From Hygrophila difformis (taxonomy: Eukaryota; Streptophyta; Magnoliopsida; Lamiales; Acanthaceae): a DNA stretch of 64,000 nt. Both the position numbers and the translations under genes were made by a program. The notes under the pieces were generated by a model. That model searched no databases, was not told the DNA's origin, and was given only the letters and a program-made list of their open reading frames with translations. The stretch lies in contig JAOANR010000008.1 in NCBI GenBank assembly GCA_030278955.1, forward strand, positions 44,375,301 to 44,439,300, in the 5' to 3' direction. Shown here one piece after another: positions 10,308-23,052 of this stretch (position 1 is its first letter; every line of letters begins with the position of its first letter).

Positions 10308-11791
10308 ATCAACTTTTTTTTAATACAAACCAATATTAACTCGATTAATTTAAAATGATAGATGTTATTATTTTAATATATTTATGAAAATATTATTTTT
10401 TCAAAATGATATAAGAAATAAATTTTTAATTTTTTTCATAATACATATACCAAAGTACAATTCAATTTTTTATGCAAATAAAATATAAATAGAAAAATTA
10501 ATCCATAGGTATATAATTCAATTTCTTATTTTTATTAAAATATAAATAGAAAAATTAATCAATATTAATTACCAACCATACTATTATAAATATTATATGT
10601 ATAATTAAATATATTAAGCATATTAAAAACTCTCGTCTTTCTAACTCACTTTAATCACCACAAAAATATGTCAACTATATATATTATATTTATATAAAGG
10701 GAACAGAGGTAGTATTAATATTATATATGTAGATTAATGACTAATAAAAATATATGTAAAAAATAAATTATCATGATATTGACTTTTATGTACATAAAAT
10801 AGTATATTGAATTTTTCTTACTGATGAAATACTTTTTTTTTTTAATTTTATGTATATCATGTATTTTTTTTTTGAAAAAAATTAAAATAAAAGTTAAATT
10901 TTAATACACTTAACTATTTTTAGTCAAAATAGTACATATATTTTTTTAAATATTTGTTTATGTATTTTCTTTATCATTTAAACCCGTAGTATATATATTT
11001 ATTAAGAGAAATAATTACGACTTAAAAGGTAATATAGGTATCACAATAAAATTATGGTTTCAATATTCATTATATTATATTCTAATTAGGAATAAATGGT
11101 GCAGATTAACAGATTTTCAATCCTACGGTCATAAAAATTTAGGATGAAGTGATTTTACTTTCTAGACCTTTGATATGTATCTTTATGATAGACATGCATA
11201 TCTTTGAGGTAAAATTACTATTTGAACCCATAACATATAATTTTTTATAAATAGATTAATTATAAATTAAAAGGATAATATAGTCTGCACAATAAAATAT
11301 GCTTCCAGGATTTATTATAGTATAGATTCCGCATATTAGATTGCCACAGTAGTTTTTATCATTAAAACTTCGAGGAAGAAGTTGATTCTTAAGGAGTGTG
11401 GATTGTAATATCATAGAAACTAACCGCAATAATTTTAGTTCATTAAGGAGACTTTTATTAAATATTTAAACACTTGCTTAAAGAATCAGTATATTGATTT
11501 TTCTACAAAACAACACTTGAAAAACTACATATATAAATTTGTCTTTTCCAAAAAGAAATGTGCATTTCAATATCAAGAGTAATAGAATTATATGGTCCAT
11601 GGAATATTTTTAAATCCATTGTTAAAATTATATATAAGTTTATATATATATACATTGGTCTTGAAAATTATTTTGAGGATTTTTGATATTCATTGTGGAA
11701 TAAATTTTTATAAAAATAAAAATGTGAGTTTTTATGTGACTTTATGAGAATTAACTTTTATATATAAAAAAATATATCTAATATATATATA
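10308..11791. other. AT-rich non-coding stretch
   Basis: Very AT-rich sequence with poly-T and TATATA runs and no supported coding frame. It may be the body of a non-autonomous Helitron whose 3' end is at 10276. Confidence 0.5.
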
Positions 11792-12291
11792 NNNNNNNNN
11801 NNNNNNNNNNNNNNNNNNNNNNNNNNNNNNNNNNNNNNNNNNNNNNNNNNNNNNNNNNNNNNNNNNNNNNNNNNNNNNNNNNNNNNNNNNNNNNNNNNNN
11901 NNNNNNNNNNNNNNNNNNNNNNNNNNNNNNNNNNNNNNNNNNNNNNNNNNNNNNNNNNNNNNNNNNNNNNNNNNNNNNNNNNNNNNNNNNNNNNNNNNNN
12001 NNNNNNNNNNNNNNNNNNNNNNNNNNNNNNNNNNNNNNNNNNNNNNNNNNNNNNNNNNNNNNNNNNNNNNNNNNNNNNNNNNNNNNNNNNNNNNNNNNNN
12101 NNNNNNNNNNNNNNNNNNNNNNNNNNNNNNNNNNNNNNNNNNNNNNNNNNNNNNNNNNNNNNNNNNNNNNNNNNNNNNNNNNNNNNNNNNNNNNNNNNNN
12201 NNNNNNNNNNNNNNNNNNNNNNNNNNNNNNNNNNNNNNNNNNNNNNNNNNNNNNNNNNNNNNNNNNNNNNNNNNNNNNNNNNNNNNNNNNN
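11792..12291. other. Assembly gap of 500 N
   Basis: Exactly 500 undetermined bases, a standard scaffold placeholder; the true length is unknown. Confidence 0.99.
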
Positions 12292-12699
12292 TATGCCCAA
12301 AGGAGTTACAGCTACAGTGTAACAGTGATATTTCTTACCCGACCCGCTTTTTGAAGCCTCAATCGATTCGTTGCCCCTCGTTTTGCTTTAGGAGGCATCC
12401 TCCAGAATTTCTCCATCGCTCCCACACCTCCGTTGCCTCCCAAGCCACCCTACTGCCTCCTCTGCCCAGCCATCGCCTGCCATCCCTGCGCTCCCACACC
12501 TCCGAGATTGCGGCGCCCGCAGTTAGTTTGATTAGCGGATCCCATTTCCCTGACCCGGCGTGCCCATGGATTCCATTTCTTCCCCAAATCATTTTTTTTT
12601 TGATCTTCCGTTCATCACTAGCACTTCGCACGAATTGGAGCCTCCCCCAAATCGCCGCCGTACATCCGCGGAGAACTAGCACCCGTCTTGAGCGACTGT
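12292..12699. other. GC-richer flank of the copia element
   Basis: C-rich, 5' UTR-like sequence abutting the copia 5' LTR. Together with 19483 onward it was one stretch before the copia insertion. The open frame at 12351 runs into the LTR and has no recognisable domain, so I do not call it a gene. Confidence 0.45.
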
Positions 12700-13615
12700 T
12701 GTTAGAAAAAGGGGGTTTTGACCTCCTTTTTGCATAATGACGATATTTAATTTGGTTAATTAAATAGCGTATACGAATTCTACATTTCGCGTAGATTGTC
12801 GTAGTGTATCTATTTTCTCAAAACCATTGTCGGGTGAGTGAGAAATAAGTGGTCGAAGTGGGTCATTGAGTGCGGCTAGCGTTTGTGAGTTTGAATGGTT
12901 GTTAAAGAGTGGGTAAAGATGGCGCATCCCACATTGGTTAAACAGTGGGAGTTGAATTAGTTTATATTATTCTGCGTATTAGAATCAATTAAACTAATGC
13001 AGGTTGGTCAAGTGCGGGGGAAGCCCACACGCGCGCCCCGTCCCGTCCCGTCCCGAGCCGAGCCGAGCCGAGCCGAGCCGCGCGCCCCGCCCGTCACCGC
13101 CCCACGCCCGCGCCCTGCCCGTGCCCGTGCCCGTGGACCTGGACTTGGACTTGGATCTTGGATCTTGGGCTTTGGGGTGGGCTTTGGCCTGTCTAATTTT
13201 TTTAGACAAAGTTTATTTGTCGGGCCCATGCCAAGCCCGGTCGTTGAAGCCCACTTTGATTTCAACAGTTGTTGAAAACCATTTGAATCGCCAGTTGAAA
13301 CTCGCCCCATCAATACCCGTTGGCGGTTTCGTCTCCTCCAACGCCTATAAATGGCAGCGTCAGGCTTAGGGATCATACACCTCTCTTCTGCAGTACATTC
13401 GCTCCTCTCATCCCGACTCCTTCATCTCTTTGTTCTGTTCGCCGGGTCGTACGACGTTTGCGGTGCTGCTACGTCGAGGGCATTCGTCGTTTTACCTTTG
13501 GGGACGTTCTGCCATGCCGGGCGCACTACCCCGGGGGCGAATAAACGTCTTGCGGGAGAGAGTTCCATCTCGACTCGACGTTCTTTTGTATTGCTTTAAC
13601 CGTTCATTTCTTACA
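12700..13615 (+). repeat. 5' LTR of the copia element
   Basis: The 916-base LTR holds a GC-rich short tandem tract (13036-13130: CCCGT, GAGCC and GTGCCC repeats), a TATA box TATAAAT at 13346-13352, and ends TTACA. The 3' copy is about 100 bases shorter because the GC-rich tract and part of the segment after the TATA box are reduced. Confidence 0.92.
13346..13352 (+). promoter_or_regulatory. TATA box of the copia 5' LTR
   Basis: CTATAAATGG lies in a GC-rich context and is conserved in the 3' LTR (19269-19275). It is the likely core promoter driving the genomic RNA. Confidence 0.7.
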
Positions 13616-13633
13616 AGCCAAGACGTTTATCAG

Positions 13634-14410
13634 ATGGACGGTTCCACTGCTGCCGCCACCGCCTCCATTGACGTTTCATCCGCCGCTACTTGCAACCCGC
13701 TGCTGCCGCAGCCTCCGTATCCATGCTTGGGTCTGTCCAGGCGTCCGCCGTCATTACCCCCGACGCAACGGTGTCGTCAATGCTGATCACACCTGCCGTC
13801 GCTCCTCCACCCGCAACGCTGCATCCGATGCCGCTGTCGACGGCAGACCCAAACGGCTCTATCGATCAATATTTGCTTGATCTAGCGACGGCCTTTCTGC
13901 CCCCGTCGCCGACGCCTAACACTGGCGGGTATGTTTTGCCCAATACTGGGCAGTTTATTTCTGGACACTCGTTTGGAACTGTTTCGTTCCGGCCCAACGC
14001 TTCGGTTGGGGTCTTGCCTTTTTCTGGACAAACGGTCGGGACTACACCGCAGGACTTAATAATCATATAAACACCGGTTTGCAATCGGGCAGTGGGCCGC
14101 TGAACACTAGTTTGCCAACTTATGTTCAGTCGGAGCGGCCTTCGTGCCGGGCGTTGGGCCATCAACGGGTTCCGTCCCTATGGCATTGCCAAGGTCATTT
14201 GGAGTGGCCGAGAGCCGTCAAAGTTTGACGGGCGTGATTTCAAGACGTGGGTAGCAGAAGATGTTGTTTCTATCTGACCACTCTTGGTTTGGCCGGGTTT
14301 TTAAGGAGCAGCCGGCCGTCCCCTGTCTGAGATGGAGACCGATCCTCAGAAGCTCTTCGCCAAAGAACAATGGGTTCACGGTGATTTCATGTGTAAGAAC
14401 TTCATTCTGA
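13634..14410 (+). pseudogene. Copia gag N-terminal region, degenerate
   Basis: A plausible start ATG (13634, MDGSTAAATASIDVSS) follows the LTR by 18 bases. The reading frame shifts near 13690 and continues as an Ala/Pro/Thr/Gly-rich stretch to a stop at 14070. Fragments of the conserved copia gag start (a KFDGRDFKTWVAEDV-like piece, about 14220-14260) follow in other frames. Low-complexity N-termini are common in copia gag. No intact capsid frame exists here, and I see no clear primer-binding site between 13616 and 13633. Confidence 0.6.
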
Positions 14411-15460
14411 GTGCTCTCCACGGATCCTTTGTACGCTGTGTACTCTTCTGTAAAAGGTGCAAAGGAACTGTGGATTCAGTTGGAACAAAAGTACAAAACG
14501 GAGGATGCTGGTACTAAAAAGCATGCCGTTTCCAAATATCTGGGTTTTCAGATGGTTGACGGGCGTTCAGTAGTTGAACAAGTTCAAGAGTTTCAATTAC
14601 TGGTACATGGCGTTCACGCTGAGGGAATGCAATTGCCCGATGTGTTTAACGCTGCGGTTGTGATCGAGAAGTTGCCTCATTCGTGGAAAGACTTCAAGAA
14701 CTACTTGATGCACAAGCAAAAGGAAATTTCCCTTGAAGATCTTGTTACACGGATCAGAATCGAGGAGGATAACCGGAAGGCCGTGTTAAGGAGCCATTTT
14801 GTGGAGGCTAAGGCCAACTTGACTGAAACGGCCGGTAAACGCAAGCAGCCGACCGCTGCAGGTAAAGGCAAAACGGTTGCCGATGGCCAAAAGAGGAAGA
14901 AGTTCTCTGGGAATTGCTACAACTGTGGCAAGTTTGGGCACTTTGCACATCAGTGCCCGAAGCCGAAGAAGAAGAAGCCTGCTAAGCCTGCCGCTAACGT
15001 GGTACAGGTTGAACCTGACGGTTGGGAAGACAACCTTTGTGCAGTGGTGTCTGAAGCTTTGCATGTTGATAATGCTAAAGGTTGGCTTGTTGATACCGGG
15101 GCTTCGTGTCATGTGGCTGCCAACAGGGAGTTCTTTACTTCATACCGGACTGTTGAAGGCAGAAAGCTGCACATGGGAAACCAAGCATCATCTGATGTGG
15201 TTGGCGTTGGGAATGTGGTACTGAGGCTGACTAGTGGCAAAAACTTGACTCTGAAGGATGTGATGCATGTCCCTGATATCCGGAAGAATTTGGTTTCTGG
15301 TTCGCTGCTAGTTAGTAGTGGTTTTAAACTTTTTTTTGAGTCTGATAAGTTTATCATGACTAAGTTTGGAAAATTCCTTGGTAGAGGCTATCTCACCAAT
15401 GGTCTTTTCAAGTTTAATGTATTGGCTAAACGCCAAGGTGTTGAGGCAAGCTCCTGGTAA
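14411..15460 (+). pseudogene. Copia gag (UBN2-type), zinc knuckle and protease
   Basis: The 349-residue open segment begins inside gag. It has the copia capsid region ([57 protein letters not shown]) to about residue 130, then a basic linker and the knuckle [14 protein letters not shown] near residue 170. The protease follows, with active site [13 protein letters not shown] at about residues 222-234 and [15 protein letters not shown]. It is the longest undamaged gag-pol part of this element. The true start is upstream in another frame, and the frame is lost again just before integrase. Confidence 0.9.
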
Positions 15461-15785
15461 TAAAATTGAAGGTTCTTCTTACTTGCTTGAGTGTGTTAAT
15501 TTATGGCATTGTAGACTTGGACATGCAAATAAAAATGCTATAAAGAGATTGGTAAATTTAAATTTACTTAAAGAAATGGAATTCAACGATAAAAACAAAT
15601 GTGAAATTTGTGTTGAAGCGAAAATGACAAAACTTCCATTTCCAAGTGTTGAAAGAAATACTAAACCCCTGGATTTAATTCATACTGATGTATGTGATTT
15701 TAGATCTTTGCAAACTCGGGTGGTAAAAAGTATTTTATTACTTTTATTGATGATAACACTCGTTATTGCTATCTTTATCTGTTGA
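15461..15785 (+). pseudogene. Copia integrase zinc-binding (GAG-pre-integrase) part
   Basis: Read in the frame that ends at 15785, this shows [17 protein letters not shown] and [15 protein letters not shown], the H-H-C-C zinc finger of copia integrase, then [12 protein letters not shown] with the first catalytic Asp. A frameshift near 15712-15720 takes the next block (a [16 protein letters not shown] strand) out of frame. Confidence 0.85.
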
Positions 15786-16189
15786 GAAGCAAAGATGAAG
15801 CTATTGAAGCTTTTAAAAACTTCAAGCTTGAGGCTGAAACTCAATTGAATAGCCGTATTAAGGCTATTCGGAGTGATCGAGGAGGAGAATACGTTGCTCC
15901 GTTTGCTGAATTGTGTGCCGAGTCCGGAATAATTCATCAAACTATAGCTCCATATTCACCGCAGTCCAATGGTGTTGCGGAACGTAAGAACCGCACGCTA
16001 AAGGATATGATGAATGCCTTGTTGATCAGTCCAGGGTTACCCCAGAACTTGTGGGGGGAAGCTGTTTTAACAGCTAATTATATTTTAAATAATATACCTC
16101 ACAAAGGTAAGGAAGTAACGCCTTACGAGTTATGGAAAGGTAGAAAACCTTCTTTCAAATACCTTCAAAGTGTGGGGGTGCTTGGCTAA
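15782..16189 (+). pseudogene. Copia integrase catalytic core
   Basis: The segment contains the second catalytic Asp in RSDRGGEYVAPF and the Glu in SNGVAERKNRTLKDMMNA, followed by LWGEAVLTANYILNNIP and TPYELWKGRKPS. An extra G in the run at 16171-16178 shifts the frame, so it ends at 16189 while the integrase tail continues in the overlapping frame. Confidence 0.88.
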
Positions 16190-16790
16190 AGTTGAGGTGC
16201 CACCTCCTAAACAAGTTACAATCGGCCCCAAAACAGTTGATTGTATCTTTATAGGGTATGCCCTTAACAGTAGCACGTATCGTTTCCTAGTACATAAGTC
16301 AGAAATATCTGGTATAAGTGAAGGAACGGTATTTGAATCAAGGAACGCCGTGTTTTTTGAAGACATATATCCTTACAAGGATAAAGTGGAACATTCAAAT
16401 AAAAGAACGTTTGATGAAGCTACGAGCTCTGATCAGCCGAAACAAACTGACAAGGGAAGTATTTCTCCTGAACCAGTTGAACTTCGTCGTAGCCAAAGGG
16501 CCAAAGTGGCTAAAACTTTTGGTCCAGATTTCGTCACTTTTATGTTAGATAACGAGCCAAGAACTGTGAGTGAAGCTCTGGCTCGACCAGATGCTGCATT
16601 ATGGCAAGAAGCCATAAACAGTGAGTTAGACTCCATTATGCAGAATCGCACTTGGGTGCTTACTGATCTACCGAAAGGTTGTAAACCCTTAGGATGTCGT
16701 TGGGTCCTTAAAAGAAAGTATAAAGCCGATGGATCGATCGATAAATACAAGGCTCGCCTTGTAGTTCAGGGCTTTAGACAGAAGGAATGA
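16170..16790 (+). pseudogene. Copia integrase tail and RT N-terminus
   Basis: The first part continues integrase (WGCLAKVEVPPPKQ, DCIFIGYALNSSTYRFLV). The linker has RRSQRAKVAKTFG, and from about residue 130 RT begins with EALARPDAALWQEAINSELD, NRTWVLTDLPKG, CRWVLKRKYKADG and KARLVVQGF. A TGA at 16788-16790 interrupts it. The same frame then continues with FDTYSPVSRITSIRV before another frameshift near 16895. Confidence 0.88.
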
Positions 16791-16800
16791 GATAATTATT

Positions 16801-17109
16801 TTGATACTTATTCTCCAGTATCCAGAATCACTTCCATTCGAGTGTTTCTCTCGATTGCTACACTTTACAATCTTGAGATACATCAAAGGGATGTTAAGAC
16901 TTGCGTTCTTAAATGGTGAACTAGATGAAGAGATTTACATGAATCAACCAGATGGCTTTGTTGTTCAAGGACAAGAGCATAAAGTCTGCAAACTGGTTAA
17001 ATCTCTGTATGGTCTGAAACAAGCGCCTAAGCAGTGGCACTTGAAGTTTGATAATGTGATGTTGTCAAACGGGTTCAAGTATAATGAATGTGATAAATGT
17101 GTTTACTAA
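16801..17109 (+). pseudogene. Copia reverse transcriptase, fingers/palm fragment
   Basis: From about residue 35 the segment reads LAFLNGELDEEIYMNQPDGF, then KVCKLVKSLYGLKQAPKQWH, the canonical copia RT blocks. It ends at an in-frame TAA (17107-17109), after which the same frame resumes and contains the active site, so this stop is a simple nonsense mutation. Confidence 0.88.
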
Positions 17110-17142
17110 AAGGGAATAACAGACAAATTTTTTATAGTTTGC

Positions 17143-18096
17143 TTGTATGTAGATGACATGTTGATCATGGGCAGTGACTTGAATATGATTAATCAGACCA
17201 AAAACATGTTAAAAAGGAATTTTGACATGAAAGACATGGGTGTAGCCGATGTCATATTAGGGATTAAAATCATAAGTCATCCCGAAGGGATCGTTCTTTC
17301 TCAGTCTCATTACATTGAGAAAGTGTTGAGGAAATTCAACGCTTATGATAGTCGTCCGGCAAAGACGCCTATAGATCCCAGTGATAAGTTGAGAGTGAAC
17401 AGAGGTGAACCTGTTCCTCAAGAAGAGTATGCAAGAATCATTGGTAGTCTAATGTACTTTACTAATTGTACTCGCCCGGATCTTGCATATTCAGTTAATA
17501 AACTGAGTAGATATACTAGCAATCCAAGTCGTGAGCATTGGAAGGCTATTATGAGAGTCTTGAGATATCTGAAATATACTCAAGAGTTGGGGTTACATTA
17601 CACGAGATATCCTCCTGTTCTTGAAGGGTACTCTGATGCCGATTGGATATCAGAGAAAAGTGATTCATTATCCACAAGTGGTTATGTATTCATGATTGCG
17701 GGAAGGGTTGTGTCTTTGAAGTCACAAAAACAAACGTGTATAGCCCGATCCACCATGGAATCTGAATTCATAGCTTTAGATAAAGCTGGTGAAGAAGCCG
17801 AATGGCTTCGAAATTTCCTCGAGGAAATTCCATGTTGGAAGAAACCTGTGCCAACAGTAATGATACACTGTGATAGTCAAGCAGCTATTGGTAGGGCACA
17901 AAATGAGATGTATAATGGTAAGTCGAGACATATCCGTCGTCGACATCATACCGTTAAGCAATTGATTTCTAGTGGGGTGATTTCTCTAACTTATGTGAAG
18001 TCTGGAGATAACCTAGCGGATCCGTTAACAAAAGCTGTCAACAGAGATCAATTTTGCAAATTGCGAGAGAAAATGGGGTTTAAAACCCACACCTAA
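17143..18096 (+). pseudogene. Copia RT catalytic site and RNase H
   Basis: The 317-residue segment starts at the RT active site [12 protein letters not shown] and runs through [31 protein letters not shown] and [12 protein letters not shown]. RNase H follows: [45 protein letters not shown] and DNLADPLTK. It ends at TAA 18094-18096, the natural polyprotein end. All RNase H acidic residues are visible. This part is intact but cut off from gag by the upstream breaks. Confidence 0.92.
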
Positions 18097-18665
18097 AGAA
18101 TGATTACATTGGTAACCCAACCATGATGCGTGGAGATCCCACAAACTTGGTTCAAAGGGACAACTAAGATGTATGATTTCAAATGTGAAAACACTTTTGA
18201 AGAATAATCTTCATCCTTTCCCTCAGAAGCAATGATGAAGTGTTTGATGCCTGTCTGTGGTAGAGGTTGAGTTTAATGACTCTTAATGGTTCTGGAACTG
18301 TGTGTTCATATAAGTATGACATGATACTTGTTCGAATCACCTATATAAGTAGAAGTGTGGCCGCTTCAGTAGAGACTTATGAATCCAAAGGGGGTTTCCA
18401 TGGCCTGGAATGGAACCAAACGTGAGAACGGACAAAGAGCCTGAAAAGTTACTGATTCTTTATTATTGGACTAGTATACGATGTGGGGGATAGTTCGAGA
18501 GTAAAATCACTACTTCGCCTGTATACTCGATAATATTGATATGGTTTAAGTTCAAAGCCAAAAACTACTTAAACCCGTGCATTAACCTTTCTTTAAAGAA
18601 GGAGTCGGGGCATTTGCATTTGCATTGCATTCACTACTGCTTTTATTTCCACTCATGTGGGGGAT
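18097..18665 (+). other. Copia 3' untranslated region and polypurine tract
   Basis: There is no coding frame here. The last bases before the 3' LTR (GTGGGGGA, 18657-18664) form the polypurine tract. Confidence 0.7.
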
Positions 18666-19477
18666 TGTTGGAAAAAGGGGGTTTTGAGCTCCTTTTTGCG
18701 TAATGACAATATTTAATTGGTTAATTAAATAGCGTATACGAATTCTACATTTCGCGTAGATTGTCGTAGTGTATCTATTTTCTCAAAACCATTGTCGGGT
18801 GAGTGAGAAATAAGTGGTCGAAGTGGGTCATTGAGTGCGGCTAGCGTTTGTGTGTTTGAATGGTTGTTAAAGAGTGGGTAAAGATGGCGCATCCCACATT
18901 GGTTAAACAGTGGGAGTTGAATTAGTTTATATTGTTCTGCGTATTAGAATCAATTAAACTAATGCAGGTTGGTCAAGTGCGGGGGAAGCCCACACGCGCG
19001 CGCCCGTCCCGTCCCTTCGCCGTCGCCAGCGCCCGCGCCCGTGCCCATGCCCGTGCCCGTGGACTTGGACTTTGACTTGGATCTTGGTAATTGGGCTTTG
19101 GGTGGGCTTTGGGCCTGTCTAATTTTTTAGACAAAGTTTATATGTCGGGCCCATGCCAAGCCCATCGTTGAAGCCCACTTTGATTTCAACAGTTGTTGAA
19201 AACCATTTGAATCGCCAGTTGAAACCGCCCCATCAATACCCGTCGGCGGTTTCGTCTCCTCCGACGCCTATAAATGGCAGCGTCAGGCTTAGGGATCATA
19301 CACCTCTCTTCTGCGGTCGTCGACGTTTGCAGTGCTGCTACGTCGAGGCATTCATCGTTTTACCTTTGGGGACGTTCTGCCGTTGCCGGAGCACTACCGG
19401 GGCATAAACGTCTTGTGGGAAGAGTTCCATCTCGACTCGACGTTCTTTTGTATTGCTTTAACCGTTCATTTCCTACA
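18666..19477 (+). repeat. 3' LTR of the copia element
   Basis: The 812-base LTR begins TGTTGGAAAAAGGGGG and ends CCTACA. It matches the 5' LTR closely apart from deletions in the GC-rich tract and after the TATA box (19269-19275). Confidence 0.92.
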
Positions 19478-22400
19478 ACTGTCACCCCAACTCCCCTTCA
19501 TCCTGCGTAGACTCGCAACCCTAGATCCCGACCCGCCCCCTTTGTTCAGTTTCCATCCCCACAAACCTTCCCTCGCCTCCGTCTCCAATTCACCCTCTTC
19601 CACATCCAAACGGCGCCACCTATCCTCGACATCTCCGCTCATCTCCTCCTAGATCTTCCCCCTTCTGATTTTGCCCTAACCCGTCGTCCGCCATCTTCCC
19701 TTCAGCCTGTTGCCGCTGCCACCACTGCCCGTGCAACCCCTAAATCTCCCACCTCCGGCCTGCACGGCTTTCGAATCGAGCTGCCATTGCCTCAACGATT
19801 CTGCCATAACCTCAATGACCTGCTGTCCATGCCTCATTCCAAATATCGCGCGGTGCCCCACGGCGATGTGAGCGCGGTCCCTCAGTCCTTTGTATCAAAC
19901 ATTCCGAATTGGTTGAATTGACTCGAGCCTTGTGCTTTAACTGCATGCTTGATGCTTGTGTAAGCTTCTTTGCATGCTCGGGAAGGGATTATCCATTGCC
20001 TAAACTTTGTTGTAAAGAGATGTATAATGTGTTGGCCCTTTAATTTTGCAGTTACAGATGTGGCAAATGTGGTGGAAAGCAATTGTTCAAAATCTGTAGA
20101 TTACTTGATCGATCTTCAATTCTGAATAAGACAAGTATGCATGCTGGCTACTGGGATGACCTCGGTACATTGTGCTTTTGTTATAAATTGCTGATCAAAT
20201 GTCCTCCCTTGTCCCTTGTCCCTTATCCATTATCTATGCATGTTTCATGTTTGTACATGAGATTTTGAACTGCATATTCCACATAACAATGGACGAGTGT
20301 ATCTCATTTTGTATGCATTCCCCTATAATGTGCCTCCTGCATTCCACACATGCCATACACTAGCTAACAACCTGAGACATGTCACAGAATAAAAAATAAT
20401 TTTATTACATGGGAAGTATATAATGTTTACCTATTGAGGACATGTGCATTTAAAATCTTTAATGCCGACTAATTTCAAAATCTTTAATGCCGACTAATTT
20501 CAGGTTAATAAGTAGGCTATCATTACACGCTTTGGGGGATTCGGTTTTCTGCTCTTCGTACGATTGATTTTGCCTTGTGGGTGCCCGGCTTATTATGTGT
20601 TTAATTTGGGCGTTGCACTTGCTTAAGGGTCCATATTCGCTCCTCGTTGCCTGGCTGCACGTCCCAAACCGCGTCAATTATCCTCTTCACATGTCTTTCT
20701 ATTAGTCATTGTGATGTTTCCTGCCCTAATCTGGTAGGAATTATTCTTCTGGCCCTTTTGGTTCATTTGTATTTCGATTTAGGTTTCACTTATCTTGCTA
20801 CTGTTGATTTTGCCATGTAGGTAAGCATAGACCACTGGGAATTGTGTGTGAGAGACCTAAACAAAGAATTAAGCTCAAATTCAAGTCTTTTCATAGTGAT
20901 TCTGCGACCATGGTCCCTTGCAGCCATGCTCCCTTCCAGTGTTACTACCCCACTGTTTTTATCATTATCATTATTATTCTTATTCTTATTGTCATTGTTA
21001 TTGCACTAAAAGCATGATTCTGGATCTTTGTTGCTAACTGTCGGTCGCATAAATGCTAATTTTTTCAATTATCAAGTTTTCCATTATTTCATCTATGTTT
21101 TTTGTTCTATGGGTTACTGCATATCAGAAAATGCATCCTTTCGTTATTTCTTGATTTTGGGCTTTTGGCTTTATAATTCAAGTCTTGATTTTACCTCTTT
21201 TTCTTTTTTCTGCTTACCCTATAATTGAAGTCTTAAGTTTTGTCAGTATTGTTGTTGTCTGCACTGGAAATAATACTTTCATTGTCTGACATCCCTATGG
21301 CTTTGGGCATCTGCTTAATCCTTTTTTAAGCCCCGTTATTTTTTTTTCTATTTTTTTTTTAAAAAAATTTTCTATAGAAGTTCTTAGGTTACTTGTGTAG
21401 GTAATATTTTAAATTTGTTCTTTGCATATATCCTTGAGAGACTTGGCATAAGGTTATTCTCGATTTGAAATATTGGAAATTTTTCTGCTGTAGTAGTTCG
21501 GTTTGCTGGTTCTTGTTGGAATCGAATGAGGAGCTCCACATTGTTGGTAAGACATATATCTCCAACCGGGATTGTTACTATATTAATTGGATGTGCAGTA
21601 GTCCATTTATCATTTATGTATGGCTCAGTTACATAGGATTTGGGATTTTGCGATTGTTAAGTTTTCCCTTTTCTTCATTTTGATTTTTTGTTGCCTGGTG
21701 ATTATTTTTGTGTTGATGGTTATGAAGATTTTTGTCCGGGTTTGGTTAAAGCTTGGGTTTCATTGAATGGGTGTTAACTTTTGGATTTTTGTTATTTTTT
21801 CCTTGTCCATTTTTATTTTTAGGATATCGTGTGCATCTGTTTATTCAAAATTTCTTGCTTATTCTTCGTATGTATTCAACTACAATTACTCAATTTTTCC
21901 TTAGGGTTGTCTCCAACATTTGCCCAGGGCTTTTGTTTGCAGTAGGTCCTCAAGGAATGGGAAGGATCAAAGGATCCCCTCTAGGACCGGAACCCAGCTA
22001 ATCTCCCTCCCGAAGTTCATACACAGAACTATAACATCTGTAACTCAGATGAGAGTGGCCAGAGGAACCTTCTTGTTTTCACAATCAAATCTCGCAATTT
22101 TGCCTGCATCATGAATATTCATATATCAAATAAGTTAACCACTACCTGAAAAAGAACATAGATGCCGTGTTCTTTAGGCTTTTCATCACTTGTGGAAAAT
22201 GTTAAATCATTAAGGCCCTAATGTTCCTAGAGTACAGAAAAAAGAATGTCAGAGAACGCAAATGTTTATAGAAAATTGCATTATAGATTTTTTACCTTGA
22301 ATTGCAATATCGAATCTGGTTAGTATGCCATCATTTTAGACCAAACTAGAATTTCATCCCATATTTTGTCTCACTTAAATACTTAATTTTATGGTAACTG

Positions 22401-22960
22401 CTTAATTTGTCTCAGGTCAAGGTTCTTTCTCTTCTCAATTACTGAATGTCTATTTTGTTTATTTTTCTAGCAAGCTGCATATTTTGGATGTTTAGATCTT
22501 CAATTCAGCCATGCAAATGACGTTTGTGCTCTTGTCAGATATTTAATTATTTATTTTTTTTAAAGTCCTTTGAATTTTTGTATTGGTTTGGGAATATGTG
22601 GTCAATAAAAATCATTCTCATTGACTATATTATGTGAATATTTCCTTAATATCATGAAAATTCATAAGGCTCTGGATAATTTCTCTCCATTCTAATGTTA
22701 TTTCCATTAACTGGTATCTAAATTTCTGAATTCCACTTTCATCCCTCCTTTATGCTTCTGAAGAGACCGGAGAATTACTTTTTTATTTTGTATTTTTTTG
22801 TGTGTGTGTTCTTGGCTCAAAAAACACATTTATTTAGCATGGCATTCAATGTATGCTTAGTCAATTTCTTCTTATTTGCTACTTCACTACTTTATTATTT
22901 TCTGGCACTTATTATGTGATTTCCTCTATTTCCATTATTAATTTTTATTCTTGCTTGCAG

Positions 22961-23052
22961 GGAAACTCTTCTTAAGTAAGAATGAAATGCAGGTTTGTGT
23001 TGGGGAGAAATTGAACAATAACATGCTCCCTGAAATCAAGAAACTCCATAAG
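22961..23052 (+). other. Candidate captured exon
   Basis: A pyrimidine-rich tract ending TTGCTTGCAG precedes, and GTAGTT follows, a 92-base segment. It is open in one frame for 30 codons (KLFLSKNEMQVCVG, then LPEIKKLHK). This looks like one internal exon of an unidentified gene; nothing else of that gene is clear nearby. Confidence 0.3.

Larger units (their letters stand above)
12700..19477 (+). mobile_element. Complete but decayed Ty1/copia retrotransposon
   Basis: The element is bounded by LTRs starting TGTT(A/G)GAAAAAGGGGG and ending TTACA/CTACA. The target duplication ACTGT is at 12695-12699 and 19478-19482. The domain order gag, protease, integrase, RT, RNase H defines Ty1/copia. Several frameshifts and stops show it is inactive. 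I cannot assign the lineage. Confidence 0.95.

Noticed and set aside
11758..12300. ORF through the first run of N
   Set aside because: It is an artefact of undetermined bases; the same applies to the two ORFs across 49789-50415.
12997..13376. Several overlapping ORFs on both strands of the copia 5' LTR
   Set aside because: They come from the GC-rich short repeat tract; frames differ between the two LTRs.
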